62,359 bases of DNA from Streptomyces candidus (GCF_014207445.1 NZ_JACHEM010000021.1:1-62359), one strand, 5' to 3'; counted from the first letter of the stretch, positions 1-7,794 are shown. The notes: generated by a model not told the origin, from the sequence alone. Numbers and translations: made by a program.

Positions 1-37
1 AGGATCATGGAAGTTCAGGAAAAAGCCTGGTCAGAGA

Positions 38-129
38 CCCCTTTCCGCTATGCGATCCGGTCCAATGCTGGTAGTATTGAGCTTGTTGGAAGGGGATGGC
101 ACCCCGGACAACGGGAACCACTCGAAACC
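38..129 (+). promoter_or_regulatory. Leader copy 1: extended -10 promoter plus NTGGCA hairpin
   Basis: Extended -10 TGGTAGTAT (TAGTAT at 72-77), a conserved CTTTCC block 25 bp upstream of it, a short hairpin GGGG/CCCC (92-95/102-105) with loop ATGGCA, and CTCGAAACC at 121-129. Drives the gene at 146. Positions 1-110 are nearly identical to 2906-3015. Confidence 0.75.
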
Positions 130-145
130 ACACCGGAGGAACCCA

Positions 146-781
146 ATGAGCGTCAACCGCGACTCCCGCCCCACCCACTACCGCACCGCCGATGGTCGCC
201 GCACCGCCGAGGTCACGGAGACGACCATTACGGTCTTTGAGGGTCTCAAGATCATCGCGGTTGTGCCTGCCACCGAGCACCACCACGAGTACCCCGGTTC
301 CGTCTGGAAGGTCATCAGGGAGGCGGTTGCCACCCCCACCCCCACGGTTGCCGAGCCCACTGCCACCGTGAGCACTCGGCACCCTGACAGCGGTCTGGTG
401 ACCAGCTACCGGGTCACCGTGGAAACCGTGGAACGCGTGGAGATGATCGACGGTGAAGGGGTCGCGGTCGGTCTGGCGGCCCGCCTCACGATTCAGGCGA
501 GCCCGTGGCAGCGTCCCGTAACCATCCTGGCCAGCCGTCTGGTCAACGAAAAGGACTGGTGGGTTGACAGCAAGAGGGAGCATGGCGGCCGGGTGCTCAG
601 CTTCCGAGGGTTCGGAAACCGGCGCTGGAACCCCCGCCGCCTTATGGCCGATGTGGGCGAGGTGCTTTCCCTCTGCGCCTACGAGATCCCCGGCCTGGTG
701 GAGGACGCCGAGCCCGGTAGCCCCCTCGTGCTGGGCAAGGTCAAGTCCAAGCGCAAGGCGAAGGCTGCCACCGGGGCATGA
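146..781 (+). CDS. Hypothetical protein, 211 aa
   Basis: First complete gene of the leader-controlled array. The ATG at 146 is chosen because GGAGGA (135-140) precedes it by five bases and the leader element ends at 129. I do not recognise the family. The protein has a Thr/Val-rich N-terminal third, no membrane segment, no cysteine cluster, and a basic Lys-rich tail after residue 195. A strong hairpin terminator (789-817) follows, so it appears to be a single-gene transcription unit. A soluble, possibly DNA- or protein-binding product made early in transfer is possible but is inference only. Confidence 0.75.
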   Translation: MSVNRDSRPTHYRTADGRRTAEVTETTITVFEGLKIIAVVPATEHHHEYPGSVWKVIREAVATPTPTVAEPTATVSTRHPDSGLVTSYRVTVETVERVEMIDGEGVAVGLAARLTIQASPWQRPVTILASRLVNEKDWWVDSKREHGGRVLSFRGFGNRRWNPRRLMADVGEVLSLCAYEIPGLVEDAEPGSPLVLGKVKSKRKAKAATGA

Positions 782-788
782 CCCGAAC

Positions 789-817
789 GGCCGGGGCGCG
801 CGGGAAGCGCCCCGGCC
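789..817 (+). terminator. Hairpin terminator
   Basis: Perfect 11-bp stem GGCCGGGGCGC / GCGCCCCGGCC with a seven-base loop, eight bases after the stop at 781. There is no U tract, as is common in Streptomyces. Confidence 0.6.
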
Positions 818-852
818 CCGGAGGGGGCCGGATTAGAAAAAAGCCTGATCAG

Positions 853-939
853 GCCCCCTTTCCACTCCCGAATTCGGCTCAATGCTGGTAGTATTGAGCT
901 TGTTGGGAGGGGTTGGCACCCCGACCACCGCTCGAAACC
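853..939 (+). promoter_or_regulatory. Leader copy 2: extended -10 promoter plus NTGGCA hairpin
   Basis: CTTTCC at 858-863, TAGTAT at 889-894 with TG at 886-887, hairpin GGGG (909-912), loop TTGGCA, CCCC (919-922), CTCGAAACC 931-939. The -10 lies inside a small inverted repeat GCTCAAT (878-884) / ATTGAGC (893-899). Confidence 0.75.
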
Positions 940-965
940 GCACCACTTCAACGAGAGGCACCGAG

Positions 966-2036
966 ATGGCCACCAAGACGACGCGCCGCCGCTCCACCAA
1001 GTCCCCCGAGGAGCGCGAAGCCCAGATGGAAGCGCTTCACGAGCAGCTGAACACCGGGATTGCGTCTCTGGTCACCGCCGACGGGTGGAAGGCGATGCTT
1101 CGCGCGACTGTCGCGAACATCGGCCGCTACTCCGCCAACAACATGTTGCTGATCCTGGCCCAGTGCCCGCACGCCACCCAGGTCCGCTCTTTCAAGCAGT
1201 GGAAGGAGCACGGCCGCTCCGTCCGCAAGGGGGAAACGAGTCTGCGCATCTTTGCCCCCATGACCGGAAAGCAGAAGGACGAGAACGACGCGCCGGTCCT
1301 GGACGAGAACGGCCAAGAGAAAAAGTGGCTCCGGTTCAAGTCGGTTCCCGTTTTCGACATCAGCCAGACTGACCCCACCGAGGGGCAGGCCGCCCCGCAG
1401 GAGGACGAGGAGGCCGACTACGCGCTCGGCGGGAAGGTGCAGGGTGACGCCCCGGCCGAACTGTGGGAGCGCCTCACGGTCCACGCCCAAGGCCACGGAT
1501 ACGCCGTCAGCGTGAAGACCACCGGCCGCGCGGACGGGTACACCGACCCCGAGACCGGCGTAATCGGCATCCAGGCCAGCGACCCCGAGGCACACCGTGT
1601 GATCACGCTCGCCCACGAAGTCGGACACGTCGAGTGCGGACACCTCGCGGTGGACATGGCCGAGTACCGCCGCCACCAGGGCCGCATGGAGTGCGAGGCC
1701 GAATCCGTCGCGTACATCGTGGCGGGGGTGGCCGGTTTGGACGCCGCCCTTACGTCCGTTCCGTACATCGCGGATTGGGCAGGCCGGACCGCCGAGGAAG
1801 TCCGCGAGACGCTCGCCGCCGCAAGCGCAACGGTCGTTCGCGCCGCCCGCGCAATCCTGGCCACCACCACCGCCACCCCGGACGAGGCGGAGGAGACGGG
1901 CGAAGCGGAGCGCGCAGCAGAGGAAGCAGCCCACGCCGCCTACCAGGAGGAGCGCGCCGACATGATCGAGGCCGCCCAGCAGCGCGAGCAGGGCCAGCCG
2001 CTCAACAGCACGGCCGGACAGGTAAGCAGCATGTGA
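966..2036 (+). CDS. ardC: ArdC-like antirestriction protein
   Basis: 356 residues with the two-part ArdC layout. The N-terminal half (about 20-150) carries the conserved pattern W..ML (about 44-49), SANN (about 61) and QWKEHGRSVRKGE (about 82-94) of the ssDNA-binding ArdC_N domain. The C-terminal half (about 165-290) is a zincin-like peptidase with HEVGH near residue 228 and a downstream Glu in CEAESVAY. Known ArdC proteins are carried by conjugative plasmids and protect incoming DNA from host restriction. The final 60 residues are an Ala/Glu-rich helix. ATG 966 follows GAGAGG (953-958). Its position as first gene after a promoter-class leader fits early expression in a recipient. Zinc-dependent cleavage of a host protein is possible but unproven. 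Confidence 0.9.
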   Translation: MATKTTRRRSTKSPEEREAQMEALHEQLNTGIASLVTADGWKAMLRATVANIGRYSANNMLLILAQCPHATQVRSFKQWKEHGRSVRKGETSLRIFAPMTGKQKDENDAPVLDENGQEKKWLRFKSVPVFDISQTDPTEGQAAPQEDEEADYALGGKVQGDAPAELWERLTVHAQGHGYAVSVKTTGRADGYTDPETGVIGIQASDPEAHRVITLAHEVGHVECGHLAVDMAEYRRHQGRMECEAESVAYIVAGVAGLDAALTSVPYIADWAGRTAEEVRETLAAASATVVRAARAILATTTATPDEAEETGEAERAAEEAAHAAYQEERADMIEAAQQREQGQPLNSTAGQVSSM

Positions 2037-2048
2037 GCAGCTCTTCCC

Positions 2049-2090
2049 GGGGCGGCGGATGGCACCGCCGCCCCGTGCCCGCTCGAAACC
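2049..2090 (+). promoter_or_regulatory. Leader copy 3: intercistronic hairpin
   Basis: 10-bp perfect stem (2049-2058 / 2065-2074), loop ATGGCA, CTCGAAACC at 2082-2090. No -10 element; it lies between ardC and the gene at 2117. Confidence 0.75.
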
Positions 2091-2116
2091 CCATCACAGC
2101 GAAGAAAGGCCCAGAA

Positions 2117-2329
2117 ATGGCCACCAAGCCAGGAACAGCGGCTATCAAATATGACCCCTTCATGCTCTGCAAGTGCGGCACCGCCGTGCACAAGGGCGAA
2201 GCCCAGAGGCTGCACGCGAACAAGTGGCACAGCGAGAACGCGCCCGCAGTCTGGCGAGAGGTCACCAGGGCCGAGCACGCGGCCGCCGGTTGGGGCGACG
2301 AAGGCTTTCCCGCTTACATCACCTGCTGA
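2117..2329 (+). CDS. Small hypothetical protein with CxC/His cluster, 70 aa
   Basis: ATG 2117 follows GAAGAAAGG and leader copy 3. The product is short and soluble. Near residue 18 it has a Cys-x-Cys pair and then two histidines (H25, H33) and HANKWH, which could hold one zinc ion, although a single CxC with histidines is weak evidence. No family recognised. It lies 80 bp after ardC, with which it is probably co-transcribed. Confidence 0.65.
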   Translation: MATKPGTAAIKYDPFMLCKCGTAVHKGEAQRLHANKWHSENAPAVWREVTRAEHAAAGWGDEGFPAYITC

Positions 2330-2332
2330 GCC

Positions 2333-2480
2333 ACGCAGGTCCGGCCGCTCCCCTGTCCAGCGGAGCGCGCCGACCGGCCCGCCATAGTGCGGGAGCCGAC
2401 GACGGCTGAACCCGCATCCGCCGCCGGGCGACGGCCGCGCTGCCGGACCGGCGGCCGGTGCGCTCCCGCCAGGGGCGCGC
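2333..2480 (+). promoter_or_regulatory. Second-type structured leader, copy A
   Basis: GC-rich stretch sharing two blocks with 3822-3960, 4615-4725 and 12337-12425: a GCGCCGAC block (here within 2365-2380) and a hairpin block CCGCCGGGCGACGGCCGC (2421-2438). It precedes leader copy 4 and the gene at 2571. This is the weakest of the four copies. Confidence 0.35.
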
Positions 2481-2498
2481 CGCCAGAACTACCCCGCC

Positions 2499-2540
2499 GG
2501 GGCGGCGGATGGCACCACCGCCCCGGCCCCCTCTCGAAAC
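2499..2540 (+). promoter_or_regulatory. Leader copy 4: intercistronic hairpin
   Basis: Stem 2499-2508 / 2515-2524 with a single C-A mismatch, loop ATGGCA, CTCGAAAC at 2533-2540. Confidence 0.7.
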
Positions 2541-2570
2541 ACCGACCGCACCGCGCGAAGGATCAGGCCA

Positions 2571-2843
2571 ATGAACGTGCTCACCATGACCACCTGGGTT
2601 GTCGTCTACGGATGGGGTCCCGAGACCGAAGCGCCCGCACTCGTCGTCTACTCGACGGCCACCAACGAGGTGACGGCCCGAGAACTCGCCGACACCGCAG
2701 CCGAGAAGTTCGGCCGTGAGAACGTGTGCCCTTGTAGCGACCGGGAACCCCAGCGCTGGACAGTTCTGCGCGTCCCCTTCGGACAGCTCCCGCCGCAGGC
2801 CGACGAGACCAGCGTGAGCCTCTACGTCGGAGAACGCGGGTAA
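2571..2843 (+). CDS. Small hypothetical protein, 90 aa
   Basis: ATG 2571 with GAAGGA (2557-2562) upstream; a second ATG at 2586 is possible but lacks a site. A compact alpha/beta-like sequence beginning with a hydrophobic strand (TTWVVVYGW), with a CPC motif near residue 53 and no signal peptide. I do not recognise it. The spacing leader-RBS-ATG matches the other genes of the array, which is the main support for its being real. Confidence 0.65.
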   Translation: MNVLTMTTWVVVYGWGPETEAPALVVYSTATNEVTARELADTAAEKFGRENVCPCSDREPQRWTVLRVPFGQLPPQADETSVSLYVGERG

Positions 2844-2905
2844 CAGCCAGTCAGCCCGTGGGGCGGAGTCTTTGCCGTGGTCGGCGCGGCCCGGACCCCT
2901 CCTAA

Positions 2906-3034
2906 AGGATCATGGAAGTTCAGGAAAAAGCCTGGCCAGAGGCCCCTTTCCGCTATGCGATCCGGTCCAATGCTGGTAGTATTGAGCTTGTTGGAAGGGG
3001 ATGGCACCCCGGACAGCGAACCCCCTCGAAACCC
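2906..3034 (+). promoter_or_regulatory. Leader copy 5: extended -10 promoter plus NTGGCA hairpin
   Basis: TAGTAT 2977-2982, GGGG/CCCC stem 2997-3000 / 3007-3010 with loop ATGGCA, CTCGAAACCC 3025-3034. The first 110 bp repeat positions 1-110 with only a few differences. Confidence 0.75.
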
Positions 3035-3052
3035 ACACCACAGGAGGACGTC

Positions 3053-3397
3053 ATGTCCCGCACCACCCACCACCGTCGCCCCCGCCCGGCCCGCAAGGGC
3101 AACCCCACCCGTGTGCTCGGAGTCGACGACCGGGCCGCCGCCCGCGCCGGAATCCTGACCACGGCGGTACGGCTCGACGACGGATACCCGCAGTACAGCC
3201 GGAGCGCGAACGTCTGGGCCAAGCCCGGCGTACGGAAGGCGTACCAGACCGCCGCCCACCGCCGGGACCGGGCTGCCGTCCGCGCGGCACTTTCCACCAC
3301 CGGCTACCGCAACGACCCGGCCCGCCTCCAGTCCCTCCGCATGGAGCGCGCCCTTACCCCGGTTACGCGCCGCCGCGTGAACTGGGACATGAGCTAA
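3053..3397 (+). CDS. Small basic hypothetical protein, 114 aa
   Basis: ATG 3053 is preceded by AGGAGG (3042-3047). The product is strongly Arg-rich, especially the first 18 residues and the last 30, which suggests nucleic-acid contact. No catalytic motif or membrane segment. Family unknown. It is the first gene of the transcription unit started by leader copy 5. Confidence 0.65.
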   Translation: MSRTTHHRRPRPARKGNPTRVLGVDDRAAARAGILTTAVRLDDGYPQYSRSANVWAKPGVRKAYQTAAHRRDRAAVRAALSTTGYRNDPARLQSLRMERALTPVTRRRVNWDMS

Positions 3398-3407
3398 CAC
3401 CCCCGCC

Positions 3408-3451
3408 GGGGCGGCGGATGGCACCGCCGCCCCGGCCCCCGCTCGAAACCC
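3408..3451 (+). promoter_or_regulatory. Leader copy 6: intercistronic hairpin
   Basis: Perfect 10-bp stem 3408-3417 / 3424-3433, loop ATGGCA, CTCGAAACCC 3442-3451. Confidence 0.75.
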
Positions 3452-3472
3452 GAACAACCGAGGAGTCACCAC

Positions 3473-3820
3473 GTGAAGACCCAGGACGCCCGCGCCTACC
3501 GCGAGGCCCTCACCCAAGCCCACCGGAGCACCCACGCGGACACGGTCCGCACGGAGACCGGGCGCGTCTACTGGTACGACGCGCTAATCGACAACGACGG
3601 CGGATTCTGCACGCCGGTCGCCGACTTCGAGACCCGGCTGCCCGTCTGCGACGAATACGGGTGCGACTGCTCGCGCACCGCCGCCCGGCGGATCGTGGCC
3701 GACACACCGCGTGCCTGGCACAGCCGCCGAGGAGTGCGAGGTCTGCGCGAGGGGCGCACGCACGTGAACGTCATCTTCGTGGGACCGAACGGCCCCGGGG
3801 CGACCACGCAGACGAACTGA
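3473..3820 (+). CDS. Hypothetical protein with C-x4-C-x-C motif, 115 aa
   Basis: GTG 3473 follows GAGGAG (3460-3465). The middle of the protein carries CDEYGCDCSRTAARR (about residues 59-73), a cysteine-cluster/helix pattern that may bind a metal. The rest is hydrophilic with an aromatic patch VYWYDAL. No known family recognised. Second gene of the copy-5 transcription unit. Confidence 0.65.
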   Translation: MKTQDARAYREALTQAHRSTHADTVRTETGRVYWYDALIDNDGGFCTPVADFETRLPVCDEYGCDCSRTAARRIVADTPRAWHSRRGVRGLREGRTHVNVIFVGPNGPGATTQTN

Positions 3821-3821
3821 C

Positions 3822-3960
3822 CACCGCAGGGCGCGGCCGCTCCGTCGGGCACATGCCCCCGGCGCGGCCGCGCCGACCACACCCAGACCGACCTGCCGCG
3901 CGCCCGTCCGTCCAGCAGTCAGCCGTCGGGCGACGGCCGCACGTCTTCAGCGCCGCCCGG
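3822..3960 (+). promoter_or_regulatory. Second-type structured leader, copy B
   Basis: Contains GCGCGGCCGCGCCGACC (3862-3878) and the inverted repeat block CCGTCGGGCGACGGCCGCAC (3923-3942). The gene at 4027 lacks the NTGGCA leader and has this one instead. Confidence 0.45.
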
Positions 3961-4026
3961 CGCGCATCCCGCACTTCGGTACCTCCCGGGCCACGCCCGC
4001 GGAAGCCCTCCACGACAAGGAACACG

Positions 4027-4551
4027 ATGAACCCCACCATGTCCGAAGCCAGTTCCACCAGCCTGCGTATGGCAGTCGAGGCCGCCCGCGCGGCCGCCAA
4101 GGCCGCCGCGCACACCGCCGCCCTGATCCTGATCGAGGCAGACGGCGGCCGGGGCAGCATCCACAACGGCTCGCACGAACAGCACGGCGATACCTGGTGC
4201 GTGGTCCGGTCCGCGCACTTCACCGCGCACATCCTGTCCGAGTCGCACGGAGACCGCGCGCACGTCTCGCTGGACGGCATCACCCCCGCCGCCTACGAGC
4301 GGATGCGGGCATGGGCCGAGGATCGCGACTTTTGCCGCCACGATCACAACTGCGAGTGCCTCACCGCCCCATGGCCCACGTTCGCACTCCTCGCCCAGGG
4401 GGACGAGGAGCACCGGATCGACTACCGCGCCGACTACGAGTACGAACGCGGAAGCGCCAGCCTGGCGTTTAACCGCGTCACCGTCACACTCTTCGACGAG
4501 CCGGTAACCGTGGTGGACACGCTGCTCCGTATCGCCCGCGCCACCGCCTGA
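4027..4551 (+). CDS. Hypothetical protein, 174 aa
   Basis: ATG 4027 with AAGGA at 4016-4020; the next ATG (4039) is also in frame. Residues 12-35 form an Ala-rich helix, followed by an alpha/beta region with a CRHDHNCEC cluster (about 102-110) that could coordinate a metal. Clean terminator hairpin (4567-4601) immediately downstream. Not recognised. The gene is controlled by the second type of structured leader rather than the NTGGCA type. Confidence 0.65.
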   Translation: MNPTMSEASSTSLRMAVEAARAAAKAAAHTAALILIEADGGRGSIHNGSHEQHGDTWCVVRSAHFTAHILSESHGDRAHVSLDGITPAAYERMRAWAEDRDFCRHDHNCECLTAPWPTFALLAQGDEEHRIDYRADYEYERGSASLAFNRVTVTLFDEPVTVVDTLLRIARATA

Positions 4552-4566
4552 AACCGGCGCGGCACT

Positions 4567-4601
4567 GGCCCAGTGCCCCGGCCCCGCCGGGGCACTGGGC
4601 C
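4567..4601 (+). terminator. Hairpin terminator
   Basis: Perfect 16-bp stem (4567-4582 / 4586-4601) with a CCC loop, 15 bp after the stop at 4551. Confidence 0.6.
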
Positions 4602-4614
4602 CCACCCGGAACTG

Positions 4615-4725
4615 ACCATCGCGGAGCGCGGCCGCGCCGACAGGCCCCAGGCCCCCGACGCGGCCGCGCCCCACGGTGGTCACGGACCGCCACGGGCGAC
4701 GACCCGCCGCCCGTGGCCGGCACCG
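4615..4725 (+). promoter_or_regulatory. Second-type structured leader, copy C
   Basis: Block GCGCGGCCGCGCCGACAGG (4626-4644) is shared almost exactly with 12341-12358. It is followed by the hairpin CCACGGGC (4690-4697) / GCCCGTGG (4709-4716) and then CCGGCAC. Confidence 0.45.
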
Positions 4726-4784
4726 TGCGCCGCCACGTCTCGGCATCACCCACCGGTGGTGCCTCACCCTGCGAGAGGACCCCA

Positions 4785-5327
4785 ATGACCGACCTGATCC
4801 AGCTTCCCCACACCGGACTTCACGTCCCCCACGACCGCTACACCCTCACCGACTTCCAGCAGATGGAAATGGGCTGCGGCATCGTTTACAACGCCACCCT
4901 CAACGAGGGGAAGCGCTGCGTGGGCGTCATCGAGAACCAGGGAAACGGCGGAGGTACCTGGTTTTTCCCGGCCACGGCCGCCGATCACCGGGCCGTCCAC
5001 GAATTCGCCGCAGCCTCCCGCATGGGCGGCGAACCCCTGCCCGAGGAGGAAGTACTGGAGCACCTGATCACCGAGCACGAGACCGCCCTGAAAATCGCGG
5101 AGTGCACGCGACGGCAGGCAAGCCTGCTCCGCGGACTCGACGCAGAGAAGGAGCCCGTCGTGTTCATCGCCATTGCCGCCGCGCCCGACCGGCTCGCCCG
5201 CGCCGACGCCCCGTTCCTGCCCCGGCTCGCCCGCGACCTGAAGGCCAGCGACCCCCACGTGAACGCCTGGCAGTACTGGAGCGGCGACCAGTGGGCGCCG
5301 CTCAACCTCCCCGTCATTCCCGACTGA
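4785..5327 (+). CDS. Hypothetical protein, 180 aa
   Basis: ATG 4785 follows GAGAGGA (4773-4779). The N-terminal 60 residues are beta-rich with a Gly cluster (NGGGTWFF), and residues 70-110 are predicted helical. No catalytic motif, cysteine cluster or membrane segment that I can name. The last gene before a new promoter-class leader (copy 7), so it probably ends its transcription unit. Confidence 0.65.
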   Translation: MTDLIQLPHTGLHVPHDRYTLTDFQQMEMGCGIVYNATLNEGKRCVGVIENQGNGGGTWFFPATAADHRAVHEFAAASRMGGEPLPEEEVLEHLITEHETALKIAECTRRQASLLRGLDAEKEPVVFIAIAAAPDRLARADAPFLPRLARDLKASDPHVNAWQYWSGDQWAPLNLPVIPD

Positions 5328-5340
5328 AAACCCCAGATCA

Positions 5341-5436
5341 AAGGCCCTTCCCCGCTAGGGAATCAGGTCTAAAACTGGTAGTATTGAGCTTGTTGGAAGG
5401 GGGTGGCACCCCGGACAGCGAAACCACTCGAAACCC
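5341..5436 (+). promoter_or_regulatory. Leader copy 7: extended -10 promoter plus NTGGCA hairpin
   Basis: TAGTAT 5379-5384, GGGG/CCCC stem 5399-5402 / 5409-5412, loop GTGGCA, CTCGAAACCC 5427-5436. Confidence 0.75.
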
Positions 5437-5455
5437 GACCGGAAGAAGGCCCGAC

Positions 5456-5623
5456 ATGCCTGCGTACATCGACCTCGAAGAGCCCTGCGACGACTGCGGC
5501 GCGGACGAAGGGGAGCCCTGCGACCCCGAGTGCGAAAACTACGACGAGGAGCGCGACGGCGGGTACACCCGCGAGATCGAAGCCCCCTCCCAGTACGAGG
5601 AGCCGGTACCGCCCGGCTGGTAG
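5456..5623 (+). CDS. Tiny acidic zinc-ribbon-like protein, 55 aa
   Basis: ATG 5456, with GGAAGAAGG at 5441-5449. Residues 11-26 read CDDCGADEGEPCDPEC, a CxxC...CxxxC arrangement suitable for one zinc ion in a very acidic chain. This resembles the small zinc-binding N-terminal modules of actinobacterial DNA-binding proteins, here free-standing. Function unknown. Confidence 0.7.
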   Translation: MPAYIDLEEPCDDCGADEGEPCDPECENYDEERDGGYTREIEAPSQYEEPVPPGW

Positions 5624-5637
5624 AAGAAGGCCCCGCC

Positions 5638-5680
5638 GGGGCGGCGGATGGCACCGCCGCCCCGGACCCACTCGAAACCC
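5638..5680 (+). promoter_or_regulatory. Leader copy 8: intercistronic hairpin
   Basis: Perfect stem 5638-5647 / 5654-5663, loop ATGGCA, CTCGAAACCC 5671-5680. Confidence 0.75.
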
Positions 5681-5696
5681 CACCCACGGAGGAACC

Positions 5697-6281
5697 GTGA
5701 AGTTCACACTGGTCCACACCTTCCCCAACGGCACCGAGCGGCCCGTGTCCGTGCCGATGCCCACGATCGGCAAGGCCGCCGCACTTGCCGCCCAGTCGCT
5801 GCACGACAACCGGCGCGCAACCAAGGACGAGGCGCGCTCCTTCGCGGACCACCTGACGACCATGCCGGTCGGCCGGTCCCTCACGCACTGGCCGTCCCGA
5901 TACGCCGCCCGTATCGAGTGCGCCGAGACGATCACGGCACCGGACCCGAGTTCTCTGCGCATCACCAAGGTCCAGAAGGTCACCGACCTCAACGACGCCG
6001 AAGCCGAGACGTGGGAGGTCCGCACCGGCGGCCCCCATTCCCTGCGGACGGTCTACCGGCGATGGGTCGCCGACGGTCACCACTGGGCCACCGCCGACCC
6101 CGTGATGCTCGACAGCGGGAGCTTCTTCACCGGCGGCGGACCGCGGCAGCACAAGGCCGGAGACCTCTACGCCTGGACCGTCCAAGGGGACGGCCGCAAG
6201 CGCCCCTTCTACATCCTCGCCCCGGAGCGACAGCTTCCCCAGGACGCTCCCACGAACGCGTTCCTCCTGCCCGCGAAGTAA
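5697..6281 (+). CDS. Hypothetical protein, 194 aa
   Basis: GTG 5697 follows GGAGGA (5688-5693), the same spacing as its neighbours. Soluble alpha/beta protein with no transmembrane segment, signal peptide or cysteine cluster; C-terminal half has the pattern YAWTVQGDGRKRPFYIL. I do not recognise the family. Third element of the copy-7 transcription unit by position, directly after the 55-residue Cys-rich protein. Confidence 0.65.
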   Translation: MKFTLVHTFPNGTERPVSVPMPTIGKAAALAAQSLHDNRRATKDEARSFADHLTTMPVGRSLTHWPSRYAARIECAETITAPDPSSLRITKVQKVTDLNDAEAETWEVRTGGPHSLRTVYRRWVADGHHWATADPVMLDSGSFFTGGGPRQHKAGDLYAWTVQGDGRKRPFYILAPERQLPQDAPTNAFLLPAK

Positions 6282-6340
6282 CCGGCTGACCCCGGCAGCC
6301 CGCCGGGAGACGCCCCCGACCGGACCCCGGTCCGCCCTGC

Positions 6341-6386
6341 CCGGGGCGGCGGTTGGCACCGCCGCCCCGGGCGCCACTCGAAACCC
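6341..6386 (+). promoter_or_regulatory. Leader copy 9: intercistronic hairpin
   Basis: 12-bp perfect stem 6341-6352 / 6359-6370, loop TTGGCA, CTCGAAACCC 6377-6386. Confidence 0.75.
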
Positions 6387-6410
6387 ACACCCCCGACGAG
6401 AGGAACCACC

Positions 6411-7214
6411 TTGACCACCACGACCACCAGCACGCCCGCCGAAGAGCGCTACGAGATCGGCGTACGCAACGCCCGCGGCCGCTACCCCGTCACCGTCGAC
6501 GGCCAGCCCGGCGGCGACATCCACCGCTTCCACGGAGAGTGGTACGCCCGCCCCCACGGCCACGCCGAGGAAAGCCGCCACGACGACCGCCACCAGGCCG
6601 CCGCGCACCTGGCCGACCTGGTCGACTCCGGCGACATCGACCCCGCGGCCCCTCCCGCCATCCCGGCCGCCCCCGCACAGGGCATCGTCCCGTGGCTCTC
6701 TCCGCGCCTGAAGCCCACCCGCCGCAACATCCTCAGCGCCGGAATCGCCCTCGGCCGTGTCGCCGAACTGGCCTGGCGCCCGGAGGACGAGCACGGGAAC
6801 ATCACCGGCTACCCGGGATCTGACAATCCGTGGGAACTGACGTGCTGTCTGGACGGGAAGGTCGTCGTCCGCTGGTGGTCGCACCTGCGCGGCCGCAATG
6901 GGGACAACACCCCCCGGCCGGTGTGGAGGCACGAGGGATGCATCGACTTCGAGGACCAGGCCGCGAAGGTCGCCGCCCTGATCGGCGAGCCCCCCGCCGT
7001 CTGCCCCTGCCAGGAGACCACCCACCCGACCACGGCCGAGCACATCGAGCAGCTGCTTGACCGAACCGAACGCGCCCGCAAGGCCGACGACGTCGACACC
7101 CTGCGGCCGCTGCTGACGCAGCTCCTCGCACCCTGCCCCGCCAGCAGCGCCCGCGCCGAGTCCATGAAGACCCTCCTGCCCAAGCCCAAGCCCAAGCCCA
7201 AGCCCAAGAACTGA
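6411..7214 (+). CDS. Hypothetical protein with KPKP tail, 267 aa
   Basis: TTG 6411 with GAGAGGA (6398-6404); no better start is present. The N-terminal 60 residues resemble a small beta domain with several histidines. A second part (about 95-195) has a WELTCCLDGKVVVRWWSH core. The protein ends in five Lys-Pro repeats, encoded by a perfect 6-bp repeat at about 7183-7206, prone to length variation. Role unknown. Confidence 0.65.
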   Translation: MTTTTTSTPAEERYEIGVRNARGRYPVTVDGQPGGDIHRFHGEWYARPHGHAEESRHDDRHQAAAHLADLVDSGDIDPAAPPAIPAAPAQGIVPWLSPRLKPTRRNILSAGIALGRVAELAWRPEDEHGNITGYPGSDNPWELTCCLDGKVVVRWWSHLRGRNGDNTPRPVWRHEGCIDFEDQAAKVAALIGEPPAVCPCQETTHPTTAEHIEQLLDRTERARKADDVDTLRPLLTQLLAPCPASSARAESMKTLLPKPKPKPKPKN

Positions 7215-7228
7215 CCGACCCGGCTCCG

Positions 7229-7257
7229 GTGGGGCGGCGGCACATCCGCCGCCCCAC
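7229..7257 (+). promoter_or_regulatory. Variant intercistronic hairpin without the conserved loop
   Basis: 12-bp stem (7229-7240 / 7246-7257) resembling the leader stems, but the loop is CACAT and no CTCGAAACC follows. It may be a decayed copy or a plain attenuator. Confidence 0.45.
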
Positions 7258-7280
7258 CGCATCACACGGAGAGGAGCGCG

Positions 7281-7712
7281 ATGCCGCGCGTCACCCGTCA
7301 GCACACCGTCGCCCACCACCTGGTCCAGGGCGGCCTCACCGACTTGAGACTCACCGAGGCCGCGCAGAAGAAGGACCGCCCCACTCTCTACCGCGCGGAC
7401 GGATTCGCCGTCCGCAGCTACCGCGCCCCGGACGGCACCCCGCTCACGGTGGCCGGCGCCTACGGGCCGGACTGGGTCATGACCCGGGCCGAGATCCGAA
7501 ACCGGCTCCAGCAGCCGTACATCCGGTACACCCTCACCGACGACGCCCCCGGCCTGGCCGACCATGAACAACTGGTCCGCTGGGCCACCGCCGAGGAACT
7601 CCAGGCCCGGAGGCGGGACGCGGCCGCCCGCCAGGCCCCGCTCCTCTCCCTGCTCCACCGTCAGCAGAAGGAGCAGAACGCCGAGGAAGCCGGGCAGTCC
7701 GCTCTGTTCTGA
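7281..7712 (+). CDS. Hypothetical protein, 143 aa
   Basis: ATG 7281 with GGAGAGGAG (7268-7276). Residues 1-90 look alpha/beta, with a repeated arginine/tyrosine pattern (SYRAP, YIRYTL); residues 95-143 form a charged Glu/Arg helix ending in SALF. No motif I can name. A strong terminator (7746-7776) closes the unit. Confidence 0.65.
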   Translation: MPRVTRQHTVAHHLVQGGLTDLRLTEAAQKKDRPTLYRADGFAVRSYRAPDGTPLTVAGAYGPDWVMTRAEIRNRLQQPYIRYTLTDDAPGLADHEQLVRWATAEELQARRRDAAARQAPLLSLLHRQQKEQNAEEAGQSALF

Positions 7713-7745
7713 ACCGACGGACCCGCACCACGCCCGCTAGCCCCG

Positions 7746-7776
7746 CTTCCCCCTCCCCTACAGGGGGAGGGGGAAG
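7746..7776 (+). terminator. Hairpin terminator
   Basis: Perfect 13-bp stem CTTCCCCCTCCCC / GGGGAGGGGGAAG with loop TACAG. Confidence 0.7.
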
Positions 7777-7794
7777 TCAGAAAATCCCAGCTCA

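Noticed and set aside
5355..7658. Long minus-strand open frame (767 codons) through the leader-controlled array
   Set aside because: Runs antisense across several well-supported + genes, is Gly/Ala/Arg/Val low-complexity and has no ribosome site; typical GC-rich shadow frame.
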